This document shows, in pieces, positions 1 through 8,149 of a DNA stretch of 64,000 bases (the first letter of the stretch is position 1; each line of letters opens with the position of its first letter). Below the pieces are notes generated by a model. The model had not been told where the DNA came from. It saw only the letters and a list, made by a program, of their open reading frames with translations, and did no database searches. Source of the stretch: JBEVJC01 sp040510375 (lineage in GTDB: Bacteria; Bacteroidota; Bacteroidia; Chitinophagales; Chitinophagaceae); NCBI GenBank assembly GCA_040510375.1, contig JBEVJC010000010.1, positions 28,476 through 92,475 of the forward strand, read 5' to 3'. The position numbers and the translations under genes were made by a program.

Positions 1-659
1 AAAGTTATCCGGTCTACCAGGACGAGATCAGCTGGCATCATATCGCCTTGTATACACCGGACATCCGATCCACGGTAGCTCTCCTGAGATCAAATGGAGT
101 CAGGTTTTTGAGCGATATTGTGGTGAGTGCAGAAGGACCAACAGCAGGGGAGTCATGGGTTTACTTTCTTACGCCCTGGGGAACGCAAATGGAACTGAAC
201 TCTTATCCGCAAGGTAAAGGTTATCAAAAAGACCACAAAGGCTCCTTACTCTGGTCACCCGGGAATTACACATTAAAAAACCATCAAACTATTATCATGA
301 CAAACGATCAAATGCTTCAACTGGTCAGTCTTCATCAGCAGGCATGGGCCGAAAGGGACAAAGTAAAACGTGACAGACTTATAGACGTTGCTTATTCAGA
401 TGACATAACGGTGATAGACCCTCACCGGACAATTGCGGGGAAAGCGGCATTGAGCGACTTCATTGCTGAAATCCTGGCTAAAGAACCGGATGCCGGTTTT
501 ACGGAAGCGAAGAAACCCGAGGTGCAGCCAGGAGCTGGAAGATGGTACTGGCAATTCGGACCGGACTCACAGCCGGACAAAATTACCGGACAGGATGTGT
601 TTGCATTCAGGGACGGAAAGATAAACATCCTTTATGTTTTCCTTGACGTCGTGAACTAA
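1..659 (+). CDS. VOC (glyoxalase-like) domain fused to SnoaL/NTF2-like domain, 5' partial
   Basis: The gene starts before the window; the frame is open from base 3. The first 75 or so residues form the second half of a vicinal-oxygen-chelate fold: it opens with WHHIALYTPDI and ends with WGTQMELNSYP, as in small glyoxalase/dioxygenase-like proteins. From about base 298 (an in-frame ATG) the protein continues as a 120-residue SnoaL/NTF2-like domain, a small cone-shaped fold found in isomerases, hydrolases and stress proteins. The two parts are joined by only about 20 residues in one continuous frame with no stop. The family assignment of each half is good; the catalytic activity and substrate are unknown. 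Whether the ATG at 298 is also used to make the second domain alone cannot be decided from sequence. Confidence 0.75.
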   Translation, partial: SYPVYQDEISWHHIALYTPDIRSTVALLRSNGVRFLSDIVVSAEGPTAGESWVYFLTPWGTQMELNSYPQGKGYQKDHKGSLLWSPGNYTLKNHQTIIMTNDQMLQLVSLHQQAWAERDKVKRDRLIDVAYSDDITVIDPHRTIAGKAALSDFIAEILAKEPDAGFTEAKKPEVQPGAGRWYWQFGPDSQPDKITGQDVFAFRDGKINILYVFLDVVN

Positions 660-853
660 GTAGAACTATATAGGCAGGCATTGGTCCTGACCGTCCCGGT
701 GAAGGGGCAAACTCCAGCAATTTCCCGGTGATTCACTATCCACATTGAGTTTGCTCAGGCGATCAGGGCACCCAGTTAAAATTAAAAACACCGATCTTCA
801 TAAAGTATTTTTCAAATACAGGTGAGGTTTTTTTAATTTCTACTTTGAATGAA

Positions 854-1432
854 ATGTTTGACGTTTTTGCTAAATATCTTACTGACAAGATCACACTGTC
901 TGAGCCGGAACTAACGCAGATCTCCTCAGTTAGCGTTATCCGGAAACTGAGACGTAGGCAATATCTGCTCCAGGAAGGTGATGTGTGGCGCCATTATGCA
1001 TTCGTATGTAAGGGATGCCTCCGGATCTACCGTATTGATGAAGAGGGAAACGAACACATTCTTAAATTCTGTATAGAAAACTGGTGGGCGGGTGACAGGG
1101 AGAGTTTACTTACCGGTAAGCCCTCCCGTTGTTTTATTGATGCAATCGAGGAGTCTACTGTACTGCTTATCACAAAAGAGAATTTCAACAGTCTATGTAA
1201 TGAAATTCCCGTTTTCGGCGGGCTTGTAAACGAACTGCTCGACCGCACCTATATCGCGAGTCAGGAACGGATACATGTAAACATTACTTACACAAGCGAA
1301 GAGAAGTATAAAGATTTCATTGAAAAATACCCCGATATCAGCACCCGGGTGCCACTGCATATGATCGCTTCCTATCTCGGTATTTCTGCAGAAACCTTAT
1401 CCCGTATCAGGTCTCAAAATTCAAAAAAATAA
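854..1432 (+). CDS. Crp/Fnr-family transcriptional regulator
   Basis: This 192-residue protein has the Crp/Fnr layout: an N-terminal cyclic-nucleotide-binding-like beta-roll (roughly residues 20-120, with the stretch QEGDVWRHYAFVCKGCLRIY), a dimerisation helix, and a short C-terminal helix-turn-helix around SYLGISAETLSRIRS. There is no cysteine cluster for an Fe-S centre, so it is not a classical FNR oxygen sensor and its ligand is unknown. A TTG at 845 is in frame, but the ATG at 854 is the better start. It lies just upstream of an SDR gene on the same strand. The intervening 148 bp hold a perfect TTGAT-N4-ATCAA palindrome, the recognition pattern of this family, so local control of the SDR is likely. 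Confidence 0.88.
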   Translation: MFDVFAKYLTDKITLSEPELTQISSVSVIRKLRRRQYLLQEGDVWRHYAFVCKGCLRIYRIDEEGNEHILKFCIENWWAGDRESLLTGKPSRCFIDAIEESTVLLITKENFNSLCNEIPVFGGLVNELLDRTYIASQERIHVNITYTSEEKYKDFIEKYPDISTRVPLHMIASYLGISAETLSRIRSQNSKK

Positions 1433-1490
1433 CCTGTGTCCTGATTGGGATTAAAGTTTGTCTTCCCCGCAAGAATAACCACTTGTAAAA

Positions 1491-1508
1491 CCTTGATTTT
1501 TATCAAGG
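1491..1508. promoter_or_regulatory. CRP/FNR-type operator palindrome
   Basis: The 18 bases CCTTGATTTTTATCAAGG are a perfect inverted repeat containing TTGAT-N4-ATCAA, the textbook FNR/CRP-family box. The centre lies about 60-70 bp upstream of the transcription start predicted from the adjacent promoter, a usual activator distance. A second perfect inverted repeat (CGTCA-AA-TGACG, 1517-1528) lies between it and the -33 element. The regulator encoded just upstream is the obvious candidate ligand. Binding itself is inference. Confidence 0.6.
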
Positions 1509-1528
1509 AAAAATGCCGTCAAATGACG

Positions 1529-1560
1529 TTGGAACAGGCATCCCTTTGAATGTAAGTTTG
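1529..1560 (+). promoter_or_regulatory. Bacteroidota-type promoter of SDR gene
   Basis: TTG at 1529-1531, a 21-base spacer, then TAAGTTTG at 1553-1560, which fits the Bacteroidota -33/-7 consensus TTG...TAnnTTTG. Transcription should start near 1565, about 15 bases before the SDR start codon. Confidence 0.55.
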
Positions 1561-1580
1561 TCTTCATAAAAAAAATTATC

Positions 1581-2327
1581 ATGAACACAAACACAAGAAG
1601 AGTTGCACTGGTTACAGGTGGTAGCAGGGGCATTGGAGCAGCAATAGTTAAAAGACTTGCTGCTGATGGAAATAAAGTTGCTTTCACTTATCTCAATGCG
1701 GCAGATAAAGCCGCGCAACTGGTGGATGAAATCAGGAAGGCGGGGGGAGAAGCATTTGCAATAAAAGCAGACAGTGGTAATGTAAAGTCTGCTGAAGATG
1801 CGGTGTCCCAAACAGTCAAACAATACGGTTCACTGGATATACTTGTCAATAGCGCCGGCGTTTCAACCTTCAGCGTGGTTGATAACGCAGGCGATGACCT
1901 CAGCCAGGTAGATAGATTGTTTGCGGTGAATGTAAATGGGGTCGCTGCGTCCGTACGGGCCGCGACAAAATATCTGGGTAAAGGCGGACGGGTGATCTCT
2001 ATCGGCTCCACATTCGCCGACAGGCTGGCTAATGCCGGGTTCGCAGACTATGCCGCATCCAAAGCCGCTGTTGCCGCCTATACGCGTGGCTGGGCATGGG
2101 ACCTGGGTAAAAAAGGGATTACAGTGAATACCGTTCAGCCAGGACCCATCGACACCGACATGAATCCGGACGGATCCGAATTCTCAGAAAAGATCAAAAC
2201 CGGTTTGGCATTGGGCAGATATGGTAAAGCTGAAGAGATTGCAGCGGCTGTTGCTTTTCTGGCAAGCGAAGAAGCCTCGTTTGTTACAGGTGCGACACTG
2301 ACCGTTGATGGTGGTCAAAACGCCTAA
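1581..2327 (+). CDS. SDR family NAD(P)-dependent oxidoreductase
   Basis: A 248-residue classical short-chain dehydrogenase/reductase. The cofactor-binding TGGSRGIG lies at residues 12-19, the NAG-type motif appears as NSAG at 90-93, the catalytic serine is near 143, and the catalytic pair is Tyr157-x3-Lys161. The C-terminus GATLTVDGGQ is that of the 3-oxoacyl-ACP reductase/glucose dehydrogenase-like group. The arginine after the glycine-rich loop suggests NADPH, but the substrate cannot be read from sequence. It is cytosolic and full length. It is transcribed from its own promoter downstream of a Crp/Fnr gene and an FNR-like box, so it is probably the target of that regulator. Confidence 0.9.
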   Translation: MNTNTRRVALVTGGSRGIGAAIVKRLAADGNKVAFTYLNAADKAAQLVDEIRKAGGEAFAIKADSGNVKSAEDAVSQTVKQYGSLDILVNSAGVSTFSVVDNAGDDLSQVDRLFAVNVNGVAASVRAATKYLGKGGRVISIGSTFADRLANAGFADYAASKAAVAAYTRGWAWDLGKKGITVNTVQPGPIDTDMNPDGSEFSEKIKTGLALGRYGKAEEIAAAVAFLASEEASFVTGATLTVDGGQNA

Positions 2328-2351
2328 AAAAATAAATGGGAACACAAGTCG

Positions 2352-2390
2352 CGGGCAAATAGTACTACCTGTTTGCCCGTAACTTTTTCA
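2352..2390 (+). terminator. Probable rho-independent terminator after SDR gene
   Basis: CGGGCAAA (2352-2359) pairs with TTTGCCCG (2372-2379) across a 12-base loop, followed by TAACTTTTT. It ends the SDR transcript. The stop codon of the leftward TPR remnant lies in its loop. Confidence 0.55.
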
Positions 2391-2679
2391 GACGTTGCTC
2401 TGCATTTTTGTTCTGCGGGTTCAATTTTAAGGACCGTTCATAGTTTTCTATAGCAAGCGGGCTATTGCCCAGCTCTTCATATATTTCTCCCAGGCTATCA
2501 AAAGCATTTGCGCTTGCAGGGTATAAATAAACATTCAGTTTAAATATTTCCAGGGCATCTCTAATCCTTTTTTGTGAAATAAGCTGGCAGTGCAGGTTTT
2601 TTGAAAATAATTTATGCAATCGATTGCAATCCGGGAAAATTTGCTGATATTGGACTCTGGAACAGCTGCTTTTTAACGA
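2365..2679 (-). pseudogene. TPR-containing C-terminal remnant
   Basis: This short leftward frame ends with two tetratricopeptide-type helical pairs (ALEIFKLNVYLYP, DSLGEIYEELGN, YERSLKLNPQN). That exact tail is common at the C-terminus of secreted serine hydrolases (beta-lactamase-like or alpha/beta hydrolases) in Bacteroidota. No ATG start is present; the only start-like codon is a TTG at 2619, the frame is closed by a stop at 2680-2682, and there is no hydrolase domain upstream. I read it as the decayed 3' end of such a gene. A functional small TPR protein of about 84 residues is the alternative. Confidence 0.5.
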
Positions 2680-2680
2680 T

Positions 2681-3041
2681 CAGATGCCATATAAATTGAA
2701 TAGACCGGTTTTAACCATCCCCTTTACCAGCGTACCTTTCAACCCTTCCTATCAGGGTTCGGCCAGTACCCGTCCATCGTCCGGGCCAGAGGTTACACCC
2801 GGTGCTGATGCTATTTCAAGGTCTTTTGTCTCCAGCATGTTTACCGCAGATCCTGCGGCGTTATTTTTCTATAGCAAAATGGACATTTACCCACCTCCGG
2901 TCCGGAGGTCTGAATACATAAAAATGTTGACGCCCTACTTGACAGGGTATATAACCGGCTTTTGCGGGCATCCTGTAAATACGGGGATTTTAATCTTTCA
3001 ACCAGGTCGGACCAACAAACCTGGAGAAAAAAACAAACGAT
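2681..3041. other. Intergenic stretch without convincing gene
   Basis: This 361-base stretch lies between the TPR remnant and the GH10 gene. A rightward 122-codon open frame crosses it and runs into the GH10 start, but its translation is low complexity in proline and serine, has no recognisable domain, and has no good start context. It may contain decayed coding DNA and the promoter of the GH10 gene. I could not find a clean TAnnTTTG box. Confidence 0.4.
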
Positions 3042-4661
3042 ATGAAAAATAAAACCAGGTACTTAATTTTTGTACTGCTTATTGTAGTTGCTATCAGTTC
3101 ATGTAAAAAAACATCGGATGATAGTACACCTGATCCGCCACCGCCGCCACCACCTCCGCCAACGACTGATACAGCGGGTCCCCTGAAATCGGCTGCTCTA
3201 TTTCCTGTTGGTTTGTCTATAGAAAACGGACTGTACGTAAATAATGCTGCTTACCGGGCAACGGTATTACGTGAAGCAGCTAGTGTAACATTTGGCAATG
3301 AGATGAAATATGGCTCCATTGTCCAGAACAACGGAACTTACAATTTTACAACCGCCGATGCATTGGTCAATTCAGTCACCGGTTCGGGAATAGAAGTGTT
3401 TGGACACGTGTTGGGCTGGCACCAGCAACAAAACGGGACCTACCTGAAAAACTTTGGAGGCATTATTGTTCCCGCAGGAGCGGAACTAGGTTCAGAAGTA
3501 GGATTTGAAAACGGCCTCACGGGTTGGACCATATTCAACGCCCAAAACAGTGCAACAATTTCTGCAACCACTGTACCAGCAGAAGTGCGGTCCGGCAGCG
3601 GTGCAATGCGCGTGGTAAATCCGGTATCAAATCCGGCCGAACAGTGGAAGGTACAGGTTTCCAGTACAGCGTTTACTACCGTGCCGGGGAAACAATACAA
3701 TATTTCCTATTGGGTAAAAGCAGCCGCAGCAGGCGGTTCAATAAGGCTTTCATCCGGTCCTTCCAGTCCTCAATTCCAGGGCGATCAAAGCCTCGGAACT
3801 GACTGGCAGCAGGTAAGCTGGACAATAACGGCCAGCCTGGCTTCCACCACATTTTTGTTTGATATGGGTTTAGTGGCCAATACTTATTTTATCGATGATG
3901 TGAGTGTGAAGGAAGTAATGGTAGCACCGGATGGTCCCGCAGTCTACGCTAAACTGGACGAAGCACTAAACAACTGGATAACAACAATCGTAACCCGCTA
4001 TAAGGGAAAGGTAAAAGCATGGGATGTGATAAATGAATTGTTTACCGACGCAGGTGTTATGCGTAATAATCAAAACACTCCTGCCACCGATAACAATGTA
4101 TTTGTCTGGTCTAATTATATGGGAAGGGATTTTGCACTGAAAGCCTTCCAATATGCCAAAGCTGCTGATCCTGATGCATTGTTATTTATCAACGATTACA
4201 ACCTGGAATCAAGCGCTGTAAAACTGGACTCACTGCTGGCTTATGTAAAAGAGCTGCAACAACGCGGAGCAAAAGTAGATGGGATCGGAAGCCAGATGCA
4301 CATGAGTATCAACACCCGCATGACGGATATAGACAACATGTTTAAAAAGATGGCCGCCACCGGATTGAAGGTCAGGATCTCCGAACTGGACATCCGTGTA
4401 AATCCCAATGATACACCAGGGTTTCAGTTCACCTCGGCTATTGCAACCACCCAGTCTGATATGTATTACAAAGTGGTAAAATCTTATTATACAAATGTAC
4501 CAGCCGCACAGCGACACGGTATAACCATCTGGGGAGTGGATGATGCCACAAGCTGGATCGGGACAGCCCTGAATAAACTGGACTTCCCGCTGTTGTTTGA
4601 TGCAAATTTTAAAAAGAAAGCAGCTTACGCAGGGTTCATAAAAGGATTAAAAGAAAAATAA
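3042..4661 (+). CDS. GH10 endo-beta-1,4-xylanase lipoprotein with inserted carbohydrate-binding module
   Basis: A 539-residue lipoprotein: signal peptide with lipobox cysteine 21 (AISSC) and a polyproline linker (about 31-40). The GH10 catalytic domain is split. Its first part runs to about residue 143 (FGNEMKYG, GHVLGWHQQ). A CBM4/9-like beta-sandwich occupies about 147-292 (GFENGLTGW through YFIDDVSV). The TIM barrel then resumes with the acid/base Glu332 in AWDVINELF and the nucleophile Glu448 in ISELDIRV. GH10 enzymes cut the xylan backbone; a CBM inserted at this point is known in Bacteroidota xylanases. It is probably anchored on the cell surface. It faces the mannan-type PUL convergently rather than belonging to its operon, so its regulation may be separate. 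Confidence 0.92.
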   Translation: MKNKTRYLIFVLLIVVAISSCKKTSDDSTPDPPPPPPPPPTTDTAGPLKSAALFPVGLSIENGLYVNNAAYRATVLREAASVTFGNEMKYGSIVQNNGTYNFTTADALVNSVTGSGIEVFGHVLGWHQQQNGTYLKNFGGIIVPAGAELGSEVGFENGLTGWTIFNAQNSATISATTVPAEVRSGSGAMRVVNPVSNPAEQWKVQVSSTAFTTVPGKQYNISYWVKAAAAGGSIRLSSGPSSPQFQGDQSLGTDWQQVSWTITASLASTTFLFDMGLVANTYFIDDVSVKEVMVAPDGPAVYAKLDEALNNWITTIVTRYKGKVKAWDVINELFTDAGVMRNNQNTPATDNNVFVWSNYMGRDFALKAFQYAKAADPDALLFINDYNLESSAVKLDSLLAYVKELQQRGAKVDGIGSQMHMSINTRMTDIDNMFKKMAATGLKVRISELDIRVNPNDTPGFQFTSAIATTQSDMYYKVVKSYYTNVPAAQRHGITIWGVDDATSWIGTALNKLDFPLLFDANFKKKAAYAGFIKGLKEK

Positions 4662-4738
4662 TAGTAGCGGTGATCCAGGAGAATCGTTAGGTTAATTGTT
4701 AACTTCTGCTAAATCTAACTGCGAAATATTTTGTGGTA

Positions 4739-5842
4739 CTATAATAACCGCCGGTAAACAGGCACCAGTTCTTCGGCAAGCAGGGCATGGTCATCCACAC
4801 TGGGATGGCCTGAGCAACCGGAGGGTTTCATCTGCCTGAAGAAGTATACCTGGACAGGTTTTGCTGTCGGGTACTGCTGGTCTATACTGGCTTTTACAGC
4901 GGAGATACAATTCTGCAAAACCTCTCTTCGCGCACCGCCAATCATGGGACTGCTCAACAATAGTATCTGCGATCCTGGATATTTTGATTTTACCAGTTGC
5001 ACAAACAGGATATACCTGTTTACAAATGTGGCACTGTCAAAAGGTAAACGAAATTTTTTGCCATCGCCGTCACTGTAGTCATTTGTTCCCAACGCAATAC
5101 TAACAATTGCGGGATTATATTCCGTAAAATCCCATGCTGTTGAATCGTCCGGGTTTAATCTTGCATCTTCATAAACCGACGGAAGGGGAGGACCATCACT
5201 ATTCCAGTTACGATAGATACCATACCCACTGACACTGCTTAATAAAAAATTGGTATGTAAGGCCCTTGCCACCCTTGGACCATAGGCCATGTATGCATTA
5301 TGCTGGTCGTGGTACTGACCGGTTCCGCAGGGGACTTCAGAGGGGTCTGCAGCCGCACCGCAGGTAATACTATTGCCTATAAATTCAATTACAGGGGCCG
5401 TTGGTTTTTCAACTTCCTTTATATTACTGGCCACAATCTGCTTTATAAAAATTGGACCTGTTTGTGCTTCCGTTGCTTTATATAACCAGATTGTATGCCT
5501 GCCATCGCCATTGGTGGTGATGGTAATGGGTTCATTACTCCGGCCCTCAATTTTTATTCGTTTCTGGTACACACCATCCAATTCGTATTGGAGATAATTA
5601 TGGCCTGAGGGGTCATTGATAGTTGCATATATTTTGCATTCATCTCCCGTAAAACTAAAACCCATATGGGATGCTGAGCTTATTAATTCAAGTCCGTCCT
5701 TTTCATTAAAAATTGTCCTGCCTACAGGATGCAGGGCCGACGCAGGTAAAACATTTGAAGAAGAACCCGACTTCCCTGAAGAGGTACATCCTGATATTAC
5801 TATAACAAATAGCAGTGAAATATTTCTATAATTGCAGATCAT
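4739..5842 (-). CDS. CE2-type SGNH carbohydrate esterase lipoprotein
   Basis: A 367-residue lipoprotein with lipobox Cys19 (VISGC). It has the two-domain layout of CE2 carbohydrate esterases: an N-terminal jelly roll (about 35-140) and a SGNH hydrolase domain (about 150-367). The nucleophile Ser158 lies in IGNSITCG, the oxyanion motif GTND at 252-255, and the catalytic histidine is His346 in GHPSVDD. CE2 enzymes remove O-acetyl groups from xylan and glucomannan. It follows the GH5 gene by 7 bases and is the last gene of the leftward enzyme block, so deacetylation of the substrate cut by GH26/GH5 is a natural role. The exact ester preference is inference. Confidence 0.87.
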   Translation of the reverse strand: MICNYRNISLLFVIVISGCTSSGKSGSSSNVLPASALHPVGRTIFNEKDGLELISSASHMGFSFTGDECKIYATINDPSGHNYLQYELDGVYQKRIKIEGRSNEPITITTNGDGRHTIWLYKATEAQTGPIFIKQIVASNIKEVEKPTAPVIEFIGNSITCGAAADPSEVPCGTGQYHDQHNAYMAYGPRVARALHTNFLLSSVSGYGIYRNWNSDGPPLPSVYEDARLNPDDSTAWDFTEYNPAIVSIALGTNDYSDGDGKKFRLPFDSATFVNRYILFVQLVKSKYPGSQILLLSSPMIGGARREVLQNCISAVKASIDQQYPTAKPVQVYFFRQMKPSGCSGHPSVDDHALLAEELVPVYRRLL

Positions 5843-5849
5843 GCTTCTA

Positions 5850-6812
5850 CTATTTATCCTGGGTGAAATATTTTCGTAGTAATTGCCTTGCCTTAATTCC
5901 CGACTGTTTCAGGTCACTCTCTTTCCAGTTGCCGGTTGAACTTACTCCTTTTTTCAACACCGAACAGGTTTCGTCCTTATCTGCAACTGACCATGTAATC
6001 CAGCTGATCTGGTTTTTCTCACACCATTCAATCCACCGGATCCATTCTTCTGCATTTATTGGTCCATCGCCGGTCGCTTCCATACCAGCTGACTCCGAGA
6101 TGAATATGGGAATGCCTTTTTTCAGGGCATAATCGCACCTGTCGCGCAGCCCCTGCTTATGTGTTGCTGCGTAATAGTGAACGGTGTACATGATATTGCT
6201 GTACCCATTCAGGGGGCTATCGGCAACAACATGAATGTTCTGGTCCCAGTGCGGATTACCCACCAGTATAATATTGTCGGGATCAATAACGCGAATGGCA
6301 TTGATAACTTCAGTTGAATAAGCCTTTACTTCTTCCCAGCTTTCCTGGTCAGGTTCATTGAATATTTCATAAATAACGTTGGGGTACTTTCCATACTTTG
6401 TAGCCATTGCTGTAAAAAAATCTTTTGCCTCCTTGGTCTGGATATTATGGCTATGCCAGTCAATAATTACATAGATACCTGCATCAATGGCTGCATCCAC
6501 CACGGCTTCCACTTTTTGTCTGGAACCTGCAGGATCTTTCAGGTAACCTCCATCCGGTTCCACGCCCATGGCTGCACGAACCACGGTACATTTCCAGTCG
6601 TCTGCCAGCCATTGCACCGCTTCTTTGTTATAAAATCTGGGCCACCAGTTATGCCAGCCAAAACTCATTCCACGCAGTACTACCGGTTCCTCTTTTTCAT
6701 TCACCAGCTGAACACCCTTCACCTGCAACTTTCCGTGCTGGTTTACGGGTTGTGCAGTGGTTGCCACAACAGAGAACAACAAACCTGTCAGAAGTATTAA
6801 ACGCATAATCAT
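5850..6812 (-). CDS. GH5 endo-beta-glucanase/glucomannanase
   Basis: A 320-residue secreted enzyme: an N-terminal signal peptide ending near TTAQP (residue 21) without a lipobox cysteine, then a single GH5 TIM barrel. The acid/base is Glu153 in YEIFNEP and the nucleophile Glu240 in ISESAGMEATGDG. The latter pattern and the substrate-binding IIDWHSH resemble GH5 subfamily 2 endo-1,4-beta-glucanases. It has no accessory CBM and no T9SS sorting domain, so it is probably periplasmic. It is 24 bases downstream of the GH26 gene and 7 bases upstream of the esterase in one operon. Cutting glucose-containing mannan or short cello-oligosaccharides fits; the subfamily call is by eye. Confidence 0.9.
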   Translation of the reverse strand: MIMRLILLTGLLFSVVATTAQPVNQHGKLQVKGVQLVNEKEEPVVLRGMSFGWHNWWPRFYNKEAVQWLADDWKCTVVRAAMGVEPDGGYLKDPAGSRQKVEAVVDAAIDAGIYVIIDWHSHNIQTKEAKDFFTAMATKYGKYPNVIYEIFNEPDQESWEEVKAYSTEVINAIRVIDPDNIILVGNPHWDQNIHVVADSPLNGYSNIMYTVHYYAATHKQGLRDRCDYALKKGIPIFISESAGMEATGDGPINAEEWIRWIEWCEKNQISWITWSVADKDETCSVLKKGVSSTGNWKESDLKQSGIKARQLLRKYFTQDK

Positions 6813-6836
6813 TATTTTTTTAAGTCCGACCGCATC

Positions 6837-8009
6837 TTATTTTTTATACATCTCCGGCAGATCCACCTCAAACAAGGTAAAGGGATCTTTATAGAATTTC
6901 ATAAAATCGGGAACACTGACCTGGCCTGGGAATGGAGCATAATAATGAGTGGGACTTGTCCGGTCATTACGCCAAACAAGAACATAACTCAACTGCATGT
7001 CCGGTTCTTTTAGTACTTTCAATAGCACTTCGGTCCACCAGGTTGTATTCGGTATTGACTCCAGTCCTGTTTCAGTAAATGCAGCCAGTTTACCGGATTT
7101 CTTTGCATAGTCCGAAACTATCTTTAATAGTTTGGTTGCCCTTGTTACATTGTATTTCCCGTCACGACCCATATCTCCATAGTTATCCATGCCTACCAGA
7201 TCCACCCATTCATCACCCGGATAGCGGTCTAAAAATTCGGCTTCGCTATTGAACCGGTTATCGGGGGAAAAGGCATATAAAAAATTATGGACACCCACAC
7301 TGTCGCGCAGGTATTGTACGGTAAATTTCCAGAGGCTTATAAACTCGTCCCGGGTACTATGTGATTTACCCCACCAGAACCAGTCACCATCAAATTCGTG
7401 ATACGGCCGGAAGATCATGGGTACTGGTTTTCCATCGTTACCTCTTGTTTCCAGCGCCCACTGGCCAATACCCCTCAGTATTTCTTTATACTGTTGATGG
7501 GCGCTGCCACCGGGTATTATAAAACGTACGGCGGGAAGGGAAACAGAGTCGTTCCAGTAAAAACCACCACCCGAAACCGGATTGGAAAAATGCCAGGCCA
7601 CGGTTACCACGCCACCCCGGTTGTAGGTATCAGCTACTGTTTTCCGCAGGTTTTTCTTTTCGTTTTCAATCGCCTCTGCAGGACGCCCCGAGAAGCCACT
7701 TACGTCCACACCAATCACGGCAGGATGTGAACCGGTAACCGATTTTACATCGCTACGGTTTGTTTCATTTGCCCATCCATGTCCGTACTCGGTTGCATGT
7801 TGGTGGCCAAACAATATATGTTGCCGGGAAAGAACGAGCATGTTGTTGAACAAAATTTTAGTTTCAGCTGTAGCATTTTTGTCGATGGTATTTGTTTCGA
7901 CCGAAGGGGAGGAGGTTGTTGTTCCGGCCTGCTTTTGATAATTGCAACCAGTAATTATCATCAAGCCAACTGCAATTGCAAAGCTGGTTAGTTGTGTTAC
8001 TCCTCTCAT
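6837..8009 (-). CDS. GH26 endo-beta-1,4-mannanase lipoprotein
   Basis: A 390-residue lipoprotein with lipobox Cys22 (ITGC) followed by a polar linker and one GH26 TIM barrel. The acid/base Glu205 is in RPYHEFDGDWFWWG and the nucleophile Glu313 in AFTETGLE; GHQHATEYG (68-76) is the usual N-terminal family signature. GH26 enzymes mostly hydrolyse the beta-1,4-mannan backbone. It is the first gene of the enzyme block (GH26-GH5-CE2), immediately after a strong hairpin that separates it from the SusC/D block. Surface anchoring is likely. It is the best pointer to mannan or glucomannan as the substrate. Confidence 0.93.
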   Translation of the reverse strand: MRGVTQLTSFAIAVGLMIITGCNYQKQAGTTTSSPSVETNTIDKNATAETKILFNNMLVLSRQHILFGHQHATEYGHGWANETNRSDVKSVTGSHPAVIGVDVSGFSGRPAEAIENEKKNLRKTVADTYNRGGVVTVAWHFSNPVSGGGFYWNDSVSLPAVRFIIPGGSAHQQYKEILRGIGQWALETRGNDGKPVPMIFRPYHEFDGDWFWWGKSHSTRDEFISLWKFTVQYLRDSVGVHNFLYAFSPDNRFNSEAEFLDRYPGDEWVDLVGMDNYGDMGRDGKYNVTRATKLLKIVSDYAKKSGKLAAFTETGLESIPNTTWWTEVLLKVLKEPDMQLSYVLVWRNDRTSPTHYYAPFPGQVSVPDFMKFYKDPFTLFEVDLPEMYKK

Positions 8010-8081
8010 GTTTTTTTATTCAAAAAGTTGCAGGAATGCTGGGATGGCCCCGACTATCTGCATTAATGGCAAGGTAAAAAA

Positions 8082-8120
8082 ATAGCCGGTTCATTGACCT
8101 TTGATGTATGAACCGGCTAT
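8082..8120 (-). terminator. Strong hairpin between uptake block and enzyme block
   Basis: ATAGCCGGTTCAT (8082-8094) and ATGAACCGGCTAT (8108-8120) form a perfect 13-bp stem with a 13-base loop. Read leftwards it is followed by a run of seven T, so it is a good intrinsic terminator or 3'-end stabiliser for the transcript coming from susC. The GH26 gene begins about 70 bases further on. Confidence 0.75.
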
Positions 8121-8149
8121 ACGAATATAATGTGATTTAAAATATTAAA

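Noticed and set aside
2684..3052. Rightward open frame of 122 codons before the GH10 gene
   Set aside because: Composition is proline/serine-rich without a domain, it has no convincing start context and it runs into the real GH10 start.
4739..8009. T9SS export of the PUL enzymes
   Set aside because: None of the GH26, GH5 or CE2 proteins has a C-terminal sorting domain; two are lipoproteins and GH5 has only a signal peptide.
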